This document shows positions 8,668 through 16,416 of a stretch of DNA of 45,625 bases, piece after piece. The DNA is from Acidobacteriota bacterium (lineage in GTDB: Bacteria; Acidobacteriota; Terriglobia; Terriglobales; Acidobacteriaceae), in NCBI GenBank assembly GCA_021806005.1, contig JAJZDM010000015.1, positions 1 to 45,625 on the forward strand, in the 5' to 3' direction. The notes under the pieces are model-generated. The model searched no databases. It was not told where the DNA came from and saw only the letters and a list, made by a program, of their open reading frames with translations. The translations under genes were made by a program, and so were the position numbers. Numbering within the stretch: position 1 is the stretch's first letter; every line of letters starts with the position of its first letter.

Positions 8668-9549
8668 GTGCGCGCAACGCGGCAAGATTGTTTTGCCGGA
8701 ACCCCGGATGTTTTAAAGGACGAGCGGCGGCAACAGACGGTCATCCGGGTTCTGGGAATCGAAGTTGGCGGAGAGGACTTTGTCACCATGGCAGGGCCGT
8801 GCTCGGTTGAGACCGAGTCCCAGCTTATGGCCACCGCTGATCACGTTCGCCGCTGCGGTGCTCGCATCCTGCGCGGCGGCGCCTTCAAGCCACGCAGCTC
8901 TCCGTACTCCTTCCAGGGGCATGGCCTCAAGGGTCTCAGAATGCTTGCGCGCGCCCGCGCGGAGTACGGACTGGCCATCGTCACCGAGGTCATGTCAGAG
9001 TGTGATGTGCCCATGGTGGCCGAGTATGCCGACATACTGCAGATCGGCTCGCGCAGCATGGAAAACTTCTCCCTGCTGGAGGCTGCAGCCCGATCGGGGC
9101 GACCTGTGCTTCTCAAGCGTGGAATGGCTGCCACGGTTACCGAGATGCTCCAATCTGCGCAGTTGATCCTGGAAAACGGAAATCCCAATGTCATTCTTTG
9201 CGAACGAGGCATACGCACCTTCGAAACCTCGATGCGCAACACCTTCGATGCCGCAGCCATCGCCCTGCTCAAGCAGATCTCGCACCTGCCGGTGATCGCC
9301 GACCCCAGCCACGCGGCCGGGTATCGCGACCTGGTTCCCTCGCTGGCGCGCATCGCCGTAGCCGCAGGCGCTGACGGTCTGCTGGTTGAAGTTCACCCCG
9401 ATCCCGATCAAGCCTGGAGTGACGGGGAACAGTCCCTGGATTTTGTGGAATTCCAGACAATGATGGTCTCCCTTGAACCTTATCTTTCGCTGCGCTCGTC
9501 TGTACGCAGCACATCCATGGACGCAGAGTTGACGGAGGTCGGTGGGTGA
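8668..9549 (+). CDS. aroF: 3-deoxy-7-phosphoheptulonate (DAHP) synthase, type I-beta, catalytic domain only
   Basis: Condenses phosphoenolpyruvate with erythrose 4-phosphate, the first step of the shikimate pathway, in the cytoplasm. Motifs in order are [50 protein letters not shown] and [10 protein letters not shown]. The Cys, His, Glu and Asp in these stretches are the metal ligands known for the family. At 293 residues it has neither the N-terminal ferredoxin-like regulatory domain nor a chorismate mutase domain seen in some relatives, which suggests no feedback control of those types. The start is GTG, with GGAG 8 bases upstream. It heads a seven-gene operon of mostly exported redox and propeller proteins, an unusual setting. 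The next gene starts inside its stop codon. Confidence 0.92.
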   Translation: MRATRQDCFAGTPDVLKDERRQQTVIRVLGIEVGGEDFVTMAGPCSVETESQLMATADHVRRCGARILRGGAFKPRSSPYSFQGHGLKGLRMLARARAEYGLAIVTEVMSECDVPMVAEYADILQIGSRSMENFSLLEAAARSGRPVLLKRGMAATVTEMLQSAQLILENGNPNVILCERGIRTFETSMRNTFDAAAIALLKQISHLPVIADPSHAAGYRDLVPSLARIAVAAGADGLLVEVHPDPDQAWSDGEQSLDFVEFQTMMVSLEPYLSLRSSVRSTSMDAELTEVGG

Positions 9550-10964
9550 GGGGTCCTCTCTTCTTGTTTTTAGCTGCACTGTATGCCGGCATCCCTGCGC
9601 CCTCGCGCGCCTTACCGCCCGGCACGGCGGCTCCATTGGGCGCGGACTTTATTGTCACAGCCGCACCGGTCTACGTTCCCCTGGCAGAGATGCACGGACG
9701 AGAACGCTTCCCCCACGGAGCTCAGTTACTGCTGGTCCATGACGGCAAGGCAACACCACTCGTGGCCGGCTTCGCAGAGACCGCGGACGCCGATATCTCC
9801 TTCGACGCAAAAAGGGTGCTCTTCGCCGGCAAGCGTACCACCGGCGATCCATGGCAGATCTGGGAGCTCACACTCCAGGATGGTTCGGTGCGAAACGTCA
9901 TCCAAACGGAAGGCGACGCCGAGAGGCCCTTCTATCTGCCGGGCGGACGCATGGTCTGGGCGCAGCGCACCGCCTCCGGATTCCGGATCGAGTCCGCTCC
10001 GGATGGCCATCCGCCAAAGGTTCCGTTCCTGAACCCGACCGCGGGTCCCGGCATCCTCCCCCTCACGTACATCCAGACCAGCACCTTTCCCGCCACCATC
10101 CTGGCCGACGGACGCATTCTCTTTGAGTCCGGCTACCCGCTCGGCGAGGGTGCAACTCCTGAGCTATATGTGGTCTACGCTGACGGCTCGGGGGTGAGAG
10201 CTCTCCGCCCGTTTCAAGGTCGCGCCCGCTGGGGAGGTTCGGAGCTGGCCTCCGGCGACGTCGTGTTCACCCAGGGAAGCTCGCTGGCGCGCTTTACCTC
10301 TTCACTGCTGCAGCAGACTCCCATCGCTGCTCCCCATGCTGAATACGCCGGAGCAATTCAGGAGACGGCTTCGGGCGCATGGCTGCTCAGCGCTCGCAGG
10401 ACCGGCGAAGCGCACGATGCGATTGACCGATGGATACCCGGAGCGGCAGCCCTTGAAACTGTCCTGGCACAGCGCGGTGATGATCTTGTCGAACCCGTGC
10501 TGCTGGCGCCGCGCACTCCCCCGCGGCGCTTCCCCTCAGACCTGCACCCGTGGAAGTACGCCAATCTCCTTGCCCTCGACTCTCGCTTGTCCCTCGAAGG
10601 CAACTTGAAGCAGACGCCCGCGTCGGTCCGCTTGGAGACCCAGGACCCGAATGGCCGTGTCCAGGTCAACGGCACGGCGCCGGTCGCCCCCGATGGCTCC
10701 TTCTTTGTGAAGGTACCGGAGAACCGTCCGATTCGCTTTCTTGTGCTCGACAGAAACGGCGCCGTACTGCGCCGTGAGCGCGGTTGGTTCTGGAGCCGCG
10801 GCGGCGAACAGCGCGCCTGCATCGGTTGCCATACGGGACCGGCGCTCTCTCCTGAAAATCGCACCCCTGAAGTGCTGCTGCGCACCACCACCCCGGTTGA
10901 CCTCACCGGGGATTCACCCCTCACAGCAACGCGCACCGATGTGCAGAAAGGCAATACGAGATGA
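9546..10964 (+). CDS. Exported HzsA-like propeller protein with one c-type haem motif
   Basis: A 472-residue exported protein. Its signal peptide ([17 protein letters not shown]) probably ends near residue 23. Residues 40-330 show PD40/TolB-like repeats ([38 protein letters not shown]). Near the C-terminus a single CIGCH lies at residues 425-429, followed by PENRTPEVL. This layout resembles the hydrazine synthase alpha-subunit-related family found widely outside anammox bacteria. No hydrazine chemistry is implied, because the second haem domain and the partner subunits are absent. Its GTG start at 9546 overlaps the aroF stop, and its own stop overlaps the next ATG, so translation is coupled both ways. 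Function unknown; a periplasmic electron-transfer role is inferred. Confidence 0.8.
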   Translation: MRGPLFLFLAALYAGIPAPSRALPPGTAAPLGADFIVTAAPVYVPLAEMHGRERFPHGAQLLLVHDGKATPLVAGFAETADADISFDAKRVLFAGKRTTGDPWQIWELTLQDGSVRNVIQTEGDAERPFYLPGGRMVWAQRTASGFRIESAPDGHPPKVPFLNPTAGPGILPLTYIQTSTFPATILADGRILFESGYPLGEGATPELYVVYADGSGVRALRPFQGRARWGGSELASGDVVFTQGSSLARFTSSLLQQTPIAAPHAEYAGAIQETASGAWLLSARRTGEAHDAIDRWIPGAAALETVLAQRGDDLVEPVLLAPRTPPRRFPSDLHPWKYANLLALDSRLSLEGNLKQTPASVRLETQDPNGRVQVNGTAPVAPDGSFFVKVPENRPIRFLVLDRNGAVLRRERGWFWSRGGEQRACIGCHTGPALSPENRTPEVLLRTTTPVDLTGDSPLTATRTDVQKGNTR

Positions 10965-12727
10965 TCCTTCGCTCTCTGCTCCTTTTCTCTGTGGCCGTCT
11001 CGATTGCCACTGCGCAAAACGCCGCACCACCGGCGCAGCCCAACCCGGATGCCGCAAAAGCGCTGGGACAATCGACGATCCGCTTTGAAGATGCCACCCC
11101 CCAGTCCGGAATCCACTTCGTCCACAGCTTTGGATCCGCCAAGCTGAGCTCTCTGCTGGAAGGCACCGGCGCCGGCTGCGTCTGGTTCGACTACAACAAC
11201 TCCGGCCGCAAGTCGCTCTTTGTCGTCAATGGAAGCACCCTTGACGCGGGCATGACGCCCAATCCCCTGTCGCCCCAGCCTGACCCAGCTCCGCACGCCC
11301 ATCTGTATCGCAATGACGGTAACGGTCATTTTACTGATGTAACCGCGCAGTCGGGCCTCGATCCGGATCTGTACGGCGACGCCGTCACCGTCGCAGACTA
11401 CGACAACGACGGCTATCAGGACCTGCTGGTCACCGGCTACGGCAAGGTCATTCTCTATCACAACAACGGCAACGGCACATTTACTGACGTCACCCGGCAA
11501 AGCGGCATCAAGGTAAACGGCTGGGCCATCAGCTCCACCTGGCTTGACTACGATCGTGATGGCTGCGTGGATCTTTTCGTCGGCCGATACGTCAAATTCG
11601 ACCCCAAATATCGCTCCTACTATGCGGCGGACAACTACCCCGGGCCGCTCAGCTATGCGGGCGAGTCGAACATGCTCTTTCACAACAACTGCAACGGCAC
11701 GTTCACCGACGTCTCCGACAAGTCCGGAATCAGCGCGTCCATCGGCCGGACCATGGGAGTCACCGCAGCCGACTTCGACAACGACGGCTGGGATGACATC
11801 TACGTCACCAATGACGACACTCCAAACTTCCTCTTCCACAACCTGCACAATGGAACCTTCCAGGAGATCGCCAACATCACCGGCGCGGCCTATGGAGAGG
11901 ATGGCGAAGCCACATCCTCCATGGGTCCGGTCGCAGCCGACCTCTGGAACCGCGGAGTGCTGGACCTCTGGGTGACCGATGGAAGCTACAACCGTCTGCT
12001 GAAGAATCTGGGTGCTCCGCAACTCGGATCTCCCCCGACCAAATCAGACTGGCAGGGCTTTCAGGATGTTACCGCTGCCAGCAACATCTCCCAGGTCGAG
12101 GGGCAATACGTCAGTTGGGGCAGCGGCGTCTACGACTTCGACAACGACGGCCTGCTGGATATCCTGGTCCTTCACGGCGGGCTCACCCACATGATTCCGA
12201 TGGAGCACACCCTCTTCCGCGGAATGGGCGACGGCAAATTCGAGGATGCGTCGCGCCAGGCAGGCCCCGTGCTGAGCGTGCGCACCGTAGCGCGCGGCGC
12301 CTGTTTTGCCGACTACCTGAACGATGGCAAAGTTGGCGCCTACGTGGTCAACCTCGGATCGGAGGGGACGCTGCTTCACAACGTCTCCTCCGGCGCCGGC
12401 CACTGGGTTGACGTCCAACTCGTCGGCGCCATGAGAAAGGGCGATGCGGGTGTGGCCGCCGGCGATCCTCTGGCAAGGAGCAACCGCGACGGCATCGGCG
12501 CGCGTATCGAAGTCTACACCAGCAGTGTGCGCCGGACGGCGGAACGAGTGGCCAGCTCCGGCTACCTCTCGCAGAATCAAGGACGCGTGCACTTTGGCTT
12601 GGGCAATGCTCCGGTCATCGACAAATTGGTCGTCCGTTGGCCAAGTGGAATTGTTCAGACGCTCCCGAATCAACCGGTGGATCGCGTGCTCACGGTGCAG
12701 GAGCCGGGAAGAGGGGGGCCGCAATGA
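10961..12727 (+). CDS. Secreted CRTAC1-family protein (FG-GAP/VCBS repeats + ASPIC/UnbV)
   Basis: A 588-residue exported protein. The signal peptide is [19 protein letters not shown], with likely cleavage near residue 18. About six FG-GAP blades follow, carrying calcium-type loops DYDNDGYQDL, DYDRDGCVDL, DFDNDGWDDI and DFDNDGLLDI. The C-terminal ASPIC/UnbV domain contains GIGARIEV, GYLSQNQGRVHFGLG and LVVRWPSGIVQT. Bacterial CRTAC1 homologues have no settled biochemical role, although the fold suggests calcium-dependent binding of protein or glycan. The ATGA overlaps at both ends tie it to the HzsA-like and cytochrome genes. It is a shorter cousin of the TPR-containing protein at 2876. Confidence 0.88.
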   Translation: MILRSLLLFSVAVSIATAQNAAPPAQPNPDAAKALGQSTIRFEDATPQSGIHFVHSFGSAKLSSLLEGTGAGCVWFDYNNSGRKSLFVVNGSTLDAGMTPNPLSPQPDPAPHAHLYRNDGNGHFTDVTAQSGLDPDLYGDAVTVADYDNDGYQDLLVTGYGKVILYHNNGNGTFTDVTRQSGIKVNGWAISSTWLDYDRDGCVDLFVGRYVKFDPKYRSYYAADNYPGPLSYAGESNMLFHNNCNGTFTDVSDKSGISASIGRTMGVTAADFDNDGWDDIYVTNDDTPNFLFHNLHNGTFQEIANITGAAYGEDGEATSSMGPVAADLWNRGVLDLWVTDGSYNRLLKNLGAPQLGSPPTKSDWQGFQDVTAASNISQVEGQYVSWGSGVYDFDNDGLLDILVLHGGLTHMIPMEHTLFRGMGDGKFEDASRQAGPVLSVRTVARGACFADYLNDGKVGAYVVNLGSEGTLLHNVSSGAGHWVDVQLVGAMRKGDAGVAAGDPLARSNRDGIGARIEVYTSSVRRTAERVASSGYLSQNQGRVHFGLGNAPVIDKLVVRWPSGIVQTLPNQPVDRVLTVQEPGRGGPQ

Positions 12728-14775
12728 ATCGTATCGGGCCAGGTGGACGCGGTACATCCTCCCACCGCATCGCGACGCTCGCTGCGCTGATTGCGGCACT
12801 GCTGATCGTCGCGCCGTGGCGCGGCCAGACCGTCCACGCCGCCACCGCTCCTCAAACCGGCGAAGTTCTGGGCTACGCCTCGCCCGTGGAGTTGCTGTTT
12901 TCGCCGGACGGCACACGGCTCTATGTACTCTGCCAGGATAGCGGCGAGGTGCGCGTGCTGAATGCCACAACCTACGCTCCCATCCAGACCATCGTCGTTG
13001 GCCACGTGCCGCGCGGATTCTTTCTCACTCCAGACGGGAACAGGCTGTTCGTAGCCAACTCCTGGGATGACACCATCTCGGTGATCGACACCCGGGCGCT
13101 GAAGGTGGCCGCCACCTGGCATGCAGGGATGGAACCCTCCAGTGTCGTTGAAGACTCCGCCGGCAAGTATCTTTACGTCGCCAACCGCATCAGCAACGAC
13201 GTCGCGGTGCTGGACGCCCACACCGGGAGCGAGGTCAAGAGGCTGGCCGCCGGACGCGGGACGAGCTATATGACGCTCTCGCCCGATGGCCAGCGAATCT
13301 ACGTCACGCATGTCTATCCCAATCCCGCACCCTTGGGCTCGCAGCCGGAGTCGGAGATCACGGTCATCGACACGGCCAGCGCCGAGGTGATCAATCGCAT
13401 TCCCCTGCCAAGCATCGCCGGCGCCTTTCACATAGCGGTCACCTCCAATAGCCGGTTGGGTGTGGTAGCCGAACTGCATCCGAAGAACCTGTTGCCGATG
13501 ACGCAGGTCGAGCAAGGCTGGGCCTTTGAAGATACACTCACGTTGTTCGGCTCGGGTGTACAGAACAAGACGGTCGAAGTGCCGCTCGACGATCTGGACA
13601 GCTACGCCGTGCGACCCTTCGGAGTGGCTATTACGCCGGATGGTTCGCACCTCTACGTGAGTTCCGGCGGCTCGGACATCGTCACCGCCATCAACCTGCC
13701 GCACCTGCAACGTTATGTCCATACCCAGCACGGCCCCATCGTGTATAACCTGGCTGCCGGCGCCCATTACGTGGTGGCGCGCATCCCCGTGGGCAAGGAT
13801 CCGCGTGGCATGGCCGTCAGCGCCGATGGCCGTCGGCTGCTGGTAGCCAACCGGCTCGACGACACCATCAGCGTCATCGACACGCCCACCAGCAAGGTGG
13901 TCACCACAATTGCTCTGGCTCCATCCAGGCGCCTGTGGACGGAGAACTTCGGCCTGCAGATGTTCTCCGAGATGACCATCGCCACGCCGGGGCAGAGGCG
14001 CTGCCCTGCCTGTCATATCGATGAGCGGCATCGTAACGCCAAAAGGATGAAGCTGACCCCACAGCAGCAGGTGGAGGCTCTGCGGCGCGGCCAACAGGCC
14101 TTCTATACCGCGAGCTACTCCTTCCATGGCGGCATGGGCTGCACCAACTGCCACATCGACACCACCATGGACGGGATGCGGTGGAACTTTGAACCAGCAG
14201 GCCTGGGCCGAAACATCGTGGAAAATATGCTGCTGGAAGACATACGAAACACTACGCCCTACGATTGGAGTGGCATCAATCCCAATCTGCCCACCCAGGG
14301 CGGGCCGCGGACGGAACAGTTCATCTGGCGCTCACAGAACTTTGACGTCCGCACACTGGCCGATCTATCCGCCTATATCAACAGTCTGCCGGCGCGGCCT
14401 AACCGCTGGCGCCTGCCCAACGGCGAACTCACGCCGTCGCAGCAGCGCGGCAAGCAGATCTTTGATCGGACGGTCGACGACTTCGGCAAGCCCATCCCGC
14501 TCGCCAATCGATGCAACTTCTGCCACAGCGGCCCGCTGGGAACGGATCACCGGAAGGTTGACGTCGGAACCAGGGGCCCAAACGATGATTCGGGGCTATT
14601 CGTAACGGCGCAGTTGACCAACATCGCGCTCACCGCGCCTTACCTCCACGACGGCTCGGCGGCCACGCTCGAAGAGATATGGACCATCTACAACCCTCAC
14701 GACCAGCACGGTCGCACCAATGACCTGACCAAGGACCAACTGAACGACCTGATCAACTACCTGCGGACCCGCTGA
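12724..14775 (+). CDS. YVTN beta-propeller multihaem cytochrome c with CcP/MauG-like C-terminus
   Basis: A 683-residue exported protein. The N-terminal hydrophobic segment is IATLAALIAALLIVAPW. Residues about 40-415 form a YVTN-type seven-bladed propeller (LLFSPDGTRLYVLC, FLTPDGNRLFVANSWDDT, VSADGRRLLVANRLDDT). The C-terminal part has three haem c motifs: CPACH (427-431), CTNCH (473-477) and CNFCH (597-601). It also has NIALTAPYLHDGSAATLEE, which matches the conserved tail of di-haem cytochrome c peroxidase/MauG proteins. It may pass electrons or oxidise a partner protein; the substrate is unknown. The frame is open from 12637, but the ATG at 12724 overlaps the previous stop and begins the signal peptide. 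Confidence 0.86.
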   Translation: MNRIGPGGRGTSSHRIATLAALIAALLIVAPWRGQTVHAATAPQTGEVLGYASPVELLFSPDGTRLYVLCQDSGEVRVLNATTYAPIQTIVVGHVPRGFFLTPDGNRLFVANSWDDTISVIDTRALKVAATWHAGMEPSSVVEDSAGKYLYVANRISNDVAVLDAHTGSEVKRLAAGRGTSYMTLSPDGQRIYVTHVYPNPAPLGSQPESEITVIDTASAEVINRIPLPSIAGAFHIAVTSNSRLGVVAELHPKNLLPMTQVEQGWAFEDTLTLFGSGVQNKTVEVPLDDLDSYAVRPFGVAITPDGSHLYVSSGGSDIVTAINLPHLQRYVHTQHGPIVYNLAAGAHYVVARIPVGKDPRGMAVSADGRRLLVANRLDDTISVIDTPTSKVVTTIALAPSRRLWTENFGLQMFSEMTIATPGQRRCPACHIDERHRNAKRMKLTPQQQVEALRRGQQAFYTASYSFHGGMGCTNCHIDTTMDGMRWNFEPAGLGRNIVENMLLEDIRNTTPYDWSGINPNLPTQGGPRTEQFIWRSQNFDVRTLADLSAYINSLPARPNRWRLPNGELTPSQQRGKQIFDRTVDDFGKPIPLANRCNFCHSGPLGTDHRKVDVGTRGPNDDSGLFVTAQLTNIALTAPYLHDGSAATLEEIWTIYNPHDQHGRTNDLTKDQLNDLINYLRTR

Positions 14776-14788
14776 AAGGACACGGAAC

Positions 14789-15898
14789 ATGGGAGGGATG
14801 CTCAACAAGCTTTGCCTGGGTATGGTGCTTGCGGCCATAGCGGCGCCGGCATTTGCCGCAGCGCCTCCATCGGCCCCATTGCCTCCATCGCCCCGGATGC
14901 CTCATTACCGCTTTGTCAACTACACCACTGCGAATGGACTGCCCAACAATCACGTCTACTCCGTTCTGGTGGATGGAAGCCGCATCTGGGCGGGGACCGA
15001 TGATGGGTTGGGCCTGTATGAAAACGCCAGGTGGCGGACCTTTACCACCAGGGATGGCCTGGCTCAGCAAGCCGTGCTTTCACTTGCGCTCGACAAACGA
15101 ACTGGCGACGTGTGGGCAGGAACCATGGGCGGGCTGAACCGCATCTCCGGCGGGCGCATCATCGCCACCTACAACCAACTGAACTCAGGGCTGAGTAACG
15201 ATATCGTCTACGGCGTATCGGTAGAAGGAAAAAATGTTTGGGTCGCCACCGCCGCAGGAGCCTGCCGGCTGAACCTGGATACGAACCAATGGTCGATTTA
15301 TACCGATACCAACACCCCCATGAAGGAGATCTGGGCCTATGGCGTCTCCGCCGCGCCCGACAAGGTGTACTTCGCCATCTGGGGTAGCGGCCTGCTCGAG
15401 TACAACCAGCAAACCAGGCTATGGGACATCTACGAAGATCCCGACCACCAGACCGACATTGTGCTCTTCAAAGACCAGGGGCTCATCCACGACATCGTCT
15501 CTTCCGTCAGTTATGTGGAGAAGACCGTCTGGGTGGCCACTTACTTCGGCGCCAGCCGCTACGATGGCCGCTATTGGCATAACTTCCTCACCAAGGACAG
15601 CGGTCTGCCGTCGAACTTCATCAACTACGTGAAGGCGGTGGACGCCAACCACGCATGGTTCTGCACCGACAAGGGGCTGGCTTACTACGACGGTGCCAAC
15701 TGGGCCGTCTACACACCGTCACTCACCAACGGCAAGCCGGAGATGTGGGTCAGCAACGCCCAGGGTCATGCGGCCCATATCCCCGTCACCACCGCACCGG
15801 CCAACAACTATATGCTCGGCATCGACTTCCAGGGCCGCGATATCTGGATCGCGACGGCCGGGGGGTTGAGCCACGGAATCTTCGAACCACAACCATAA
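14789..15898 (+). CDS. Exported Reg_prop-type (two-component-regulator-like) beta-propeller protein
   Basis: A 369-residue protein with a signal peptide, MLNKLCLGMVLAAIAAPAFA, cleaved near AFA-A. The mature part contains repeated ligand-binding propeller blades of the kind found in the sensor part of hybrid two-component systems: GLPNNHVYSVL...IWAGTDDGLGLY, GLAQQAVLSLA...VWAGTMGGLNRI and GLPSNFINYV...AWFCTDKGLAYY. No kinase, transmembrane or response-regulator part follows, so it would act as a free periplasmic or extracellular binder. Starts at 14789 or 14798 are both possible, with GAAAGGA upstream. It sits 13 bases after the cytochrome and 12 bases before the RidA gene. Confidence 0.82.
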   Translation: MGGMLNKLCLGMVLAAIAAPAFAAAPPSAPLPPSPRMPHYRFVNYTTANGLPNNHVYSVLVDGSRIWAGTDDGLGLYENARWRTFTTRDGLAQQAVLSLALDKRTGDVWAGTMGGLNRISGGRIIATYNQLNSGLSNDIVYGVSVEGKNVWVATAAGACRLNLDTNQWSIYTDTNTPMKEIWAYGVSAAPDKVYFAIWGSGLLEYNQQTRLWDIYEDPDHQTDIVLFKDQGLIHDIVSSVSYVEKTVWVATYFGASRYDGRYWHNFLTKDSGLPSNFINYVKAVDANHAWFCTDKGLAYYDGANWAVYTPSLTNGKPEMWVSNAQGHAAHIPVTTAPANNYMLGIDFQGRDIWIATAGGLSHGIFEPQP

Positions 15899-15910
15899 GG
15901 AGCCACCACC

Positions 15911-16414
15911 ATGAGTTCATCTACTGCAAGTCTTGAGACCATCACCCGCGCGCCGATCGAGAAGCACGCCGTCACCAACTACGGCGTGCTCAACGAGGCC
16001 TACTGTTATGACAAACCGAGTTCCTTTTCGCGAGGCATGAAGATCGACCTCGGTCAGGTGACCATCCTGTTCATCTCAGGCACCGCATCGATCGACGAGC
16101 ACGGCAAGAGCGTGCACATCGGCGACTTCCGCGCACAGATGCGACGCACGCTCTCCAACATCACCGGACTGCTGGAGAGTGAGGGTTGCACCTGGCGCGA
16201 CATCGTCAGAACCACCTGCTATCTGCGGGACATCGAACGCGATTACGAGGCCTTCAACGAAGAACGGACGGCCTTCTACAAAGAACAGGGGCTTGATCCC
16301 CTGCCCGCATCAACTGGCATTCAAGCCATTCTCTGCAGGCCGGAGTTGCTGATCGAGATCGAGGCTATCGCCATGTTCCGCAGCAACAAGGCGGAGATCA
16401 GCAAGGAGCAGTAA
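15911..16414 (+). CDS. RidA/YjgF/YER057c/UK114-family protein
   Basis: A 167-residue RidA-fold protein. The family hydrolyses reactive enamine/imine intermediates to ketones and ammonia, but many subfamilies have other or unknown roles. Visible features are ILFISGTASIDEHGKSVHIGDF, a QMRRTLSNITGLLESEGCTW helix region, DIVRTTCYLRDIERDYEAFN and a C-terminal LLIEIEAIA. The canonical catalytic Arg of RidA sits in a C-R-[PE] region, and ILCRPELLIEIEA fits that position. No signal peptide is seen, so it is one of the two cytoplasmic products of an otherwise exported operon. AAGGAG lies 7 bases before the ATG. It follows the Reg_prop gene by 12 bases and precedes the binding protein by 2. Confidence 0.85.
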   Translation: MSSSTASLETITRAPIEKHAVTNYGVLNEAYCYDKPSSFSRGMKIDLGQVTILFISGTASIDEHGKSVHIGDFRAQMRRTLSNITGLLESEGCTWRDIVRTTCYLRDIERDYEAFNEERTAFYKEQGLDPLPASTGIQAILCRPELLIEIEAIAMFRSNKAEISKEQ

Positions 16415-16416
16415 TC

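Noticed and set aside
9546-10964. Hydrazine synthase and an anammox lifestyle
   Set aside because: Only one haem motif, no beta/gamma subunit genes, and the surrounding genes are those of a heterotrophic acidobacterium.
12670-14154. 494-codon minus-strand frame opposite the YVTN cytochrome gene
   Set aside because: The plus-strand product has a signal peptide, propeller repeats and three haem motifs; the antisense reading has none.
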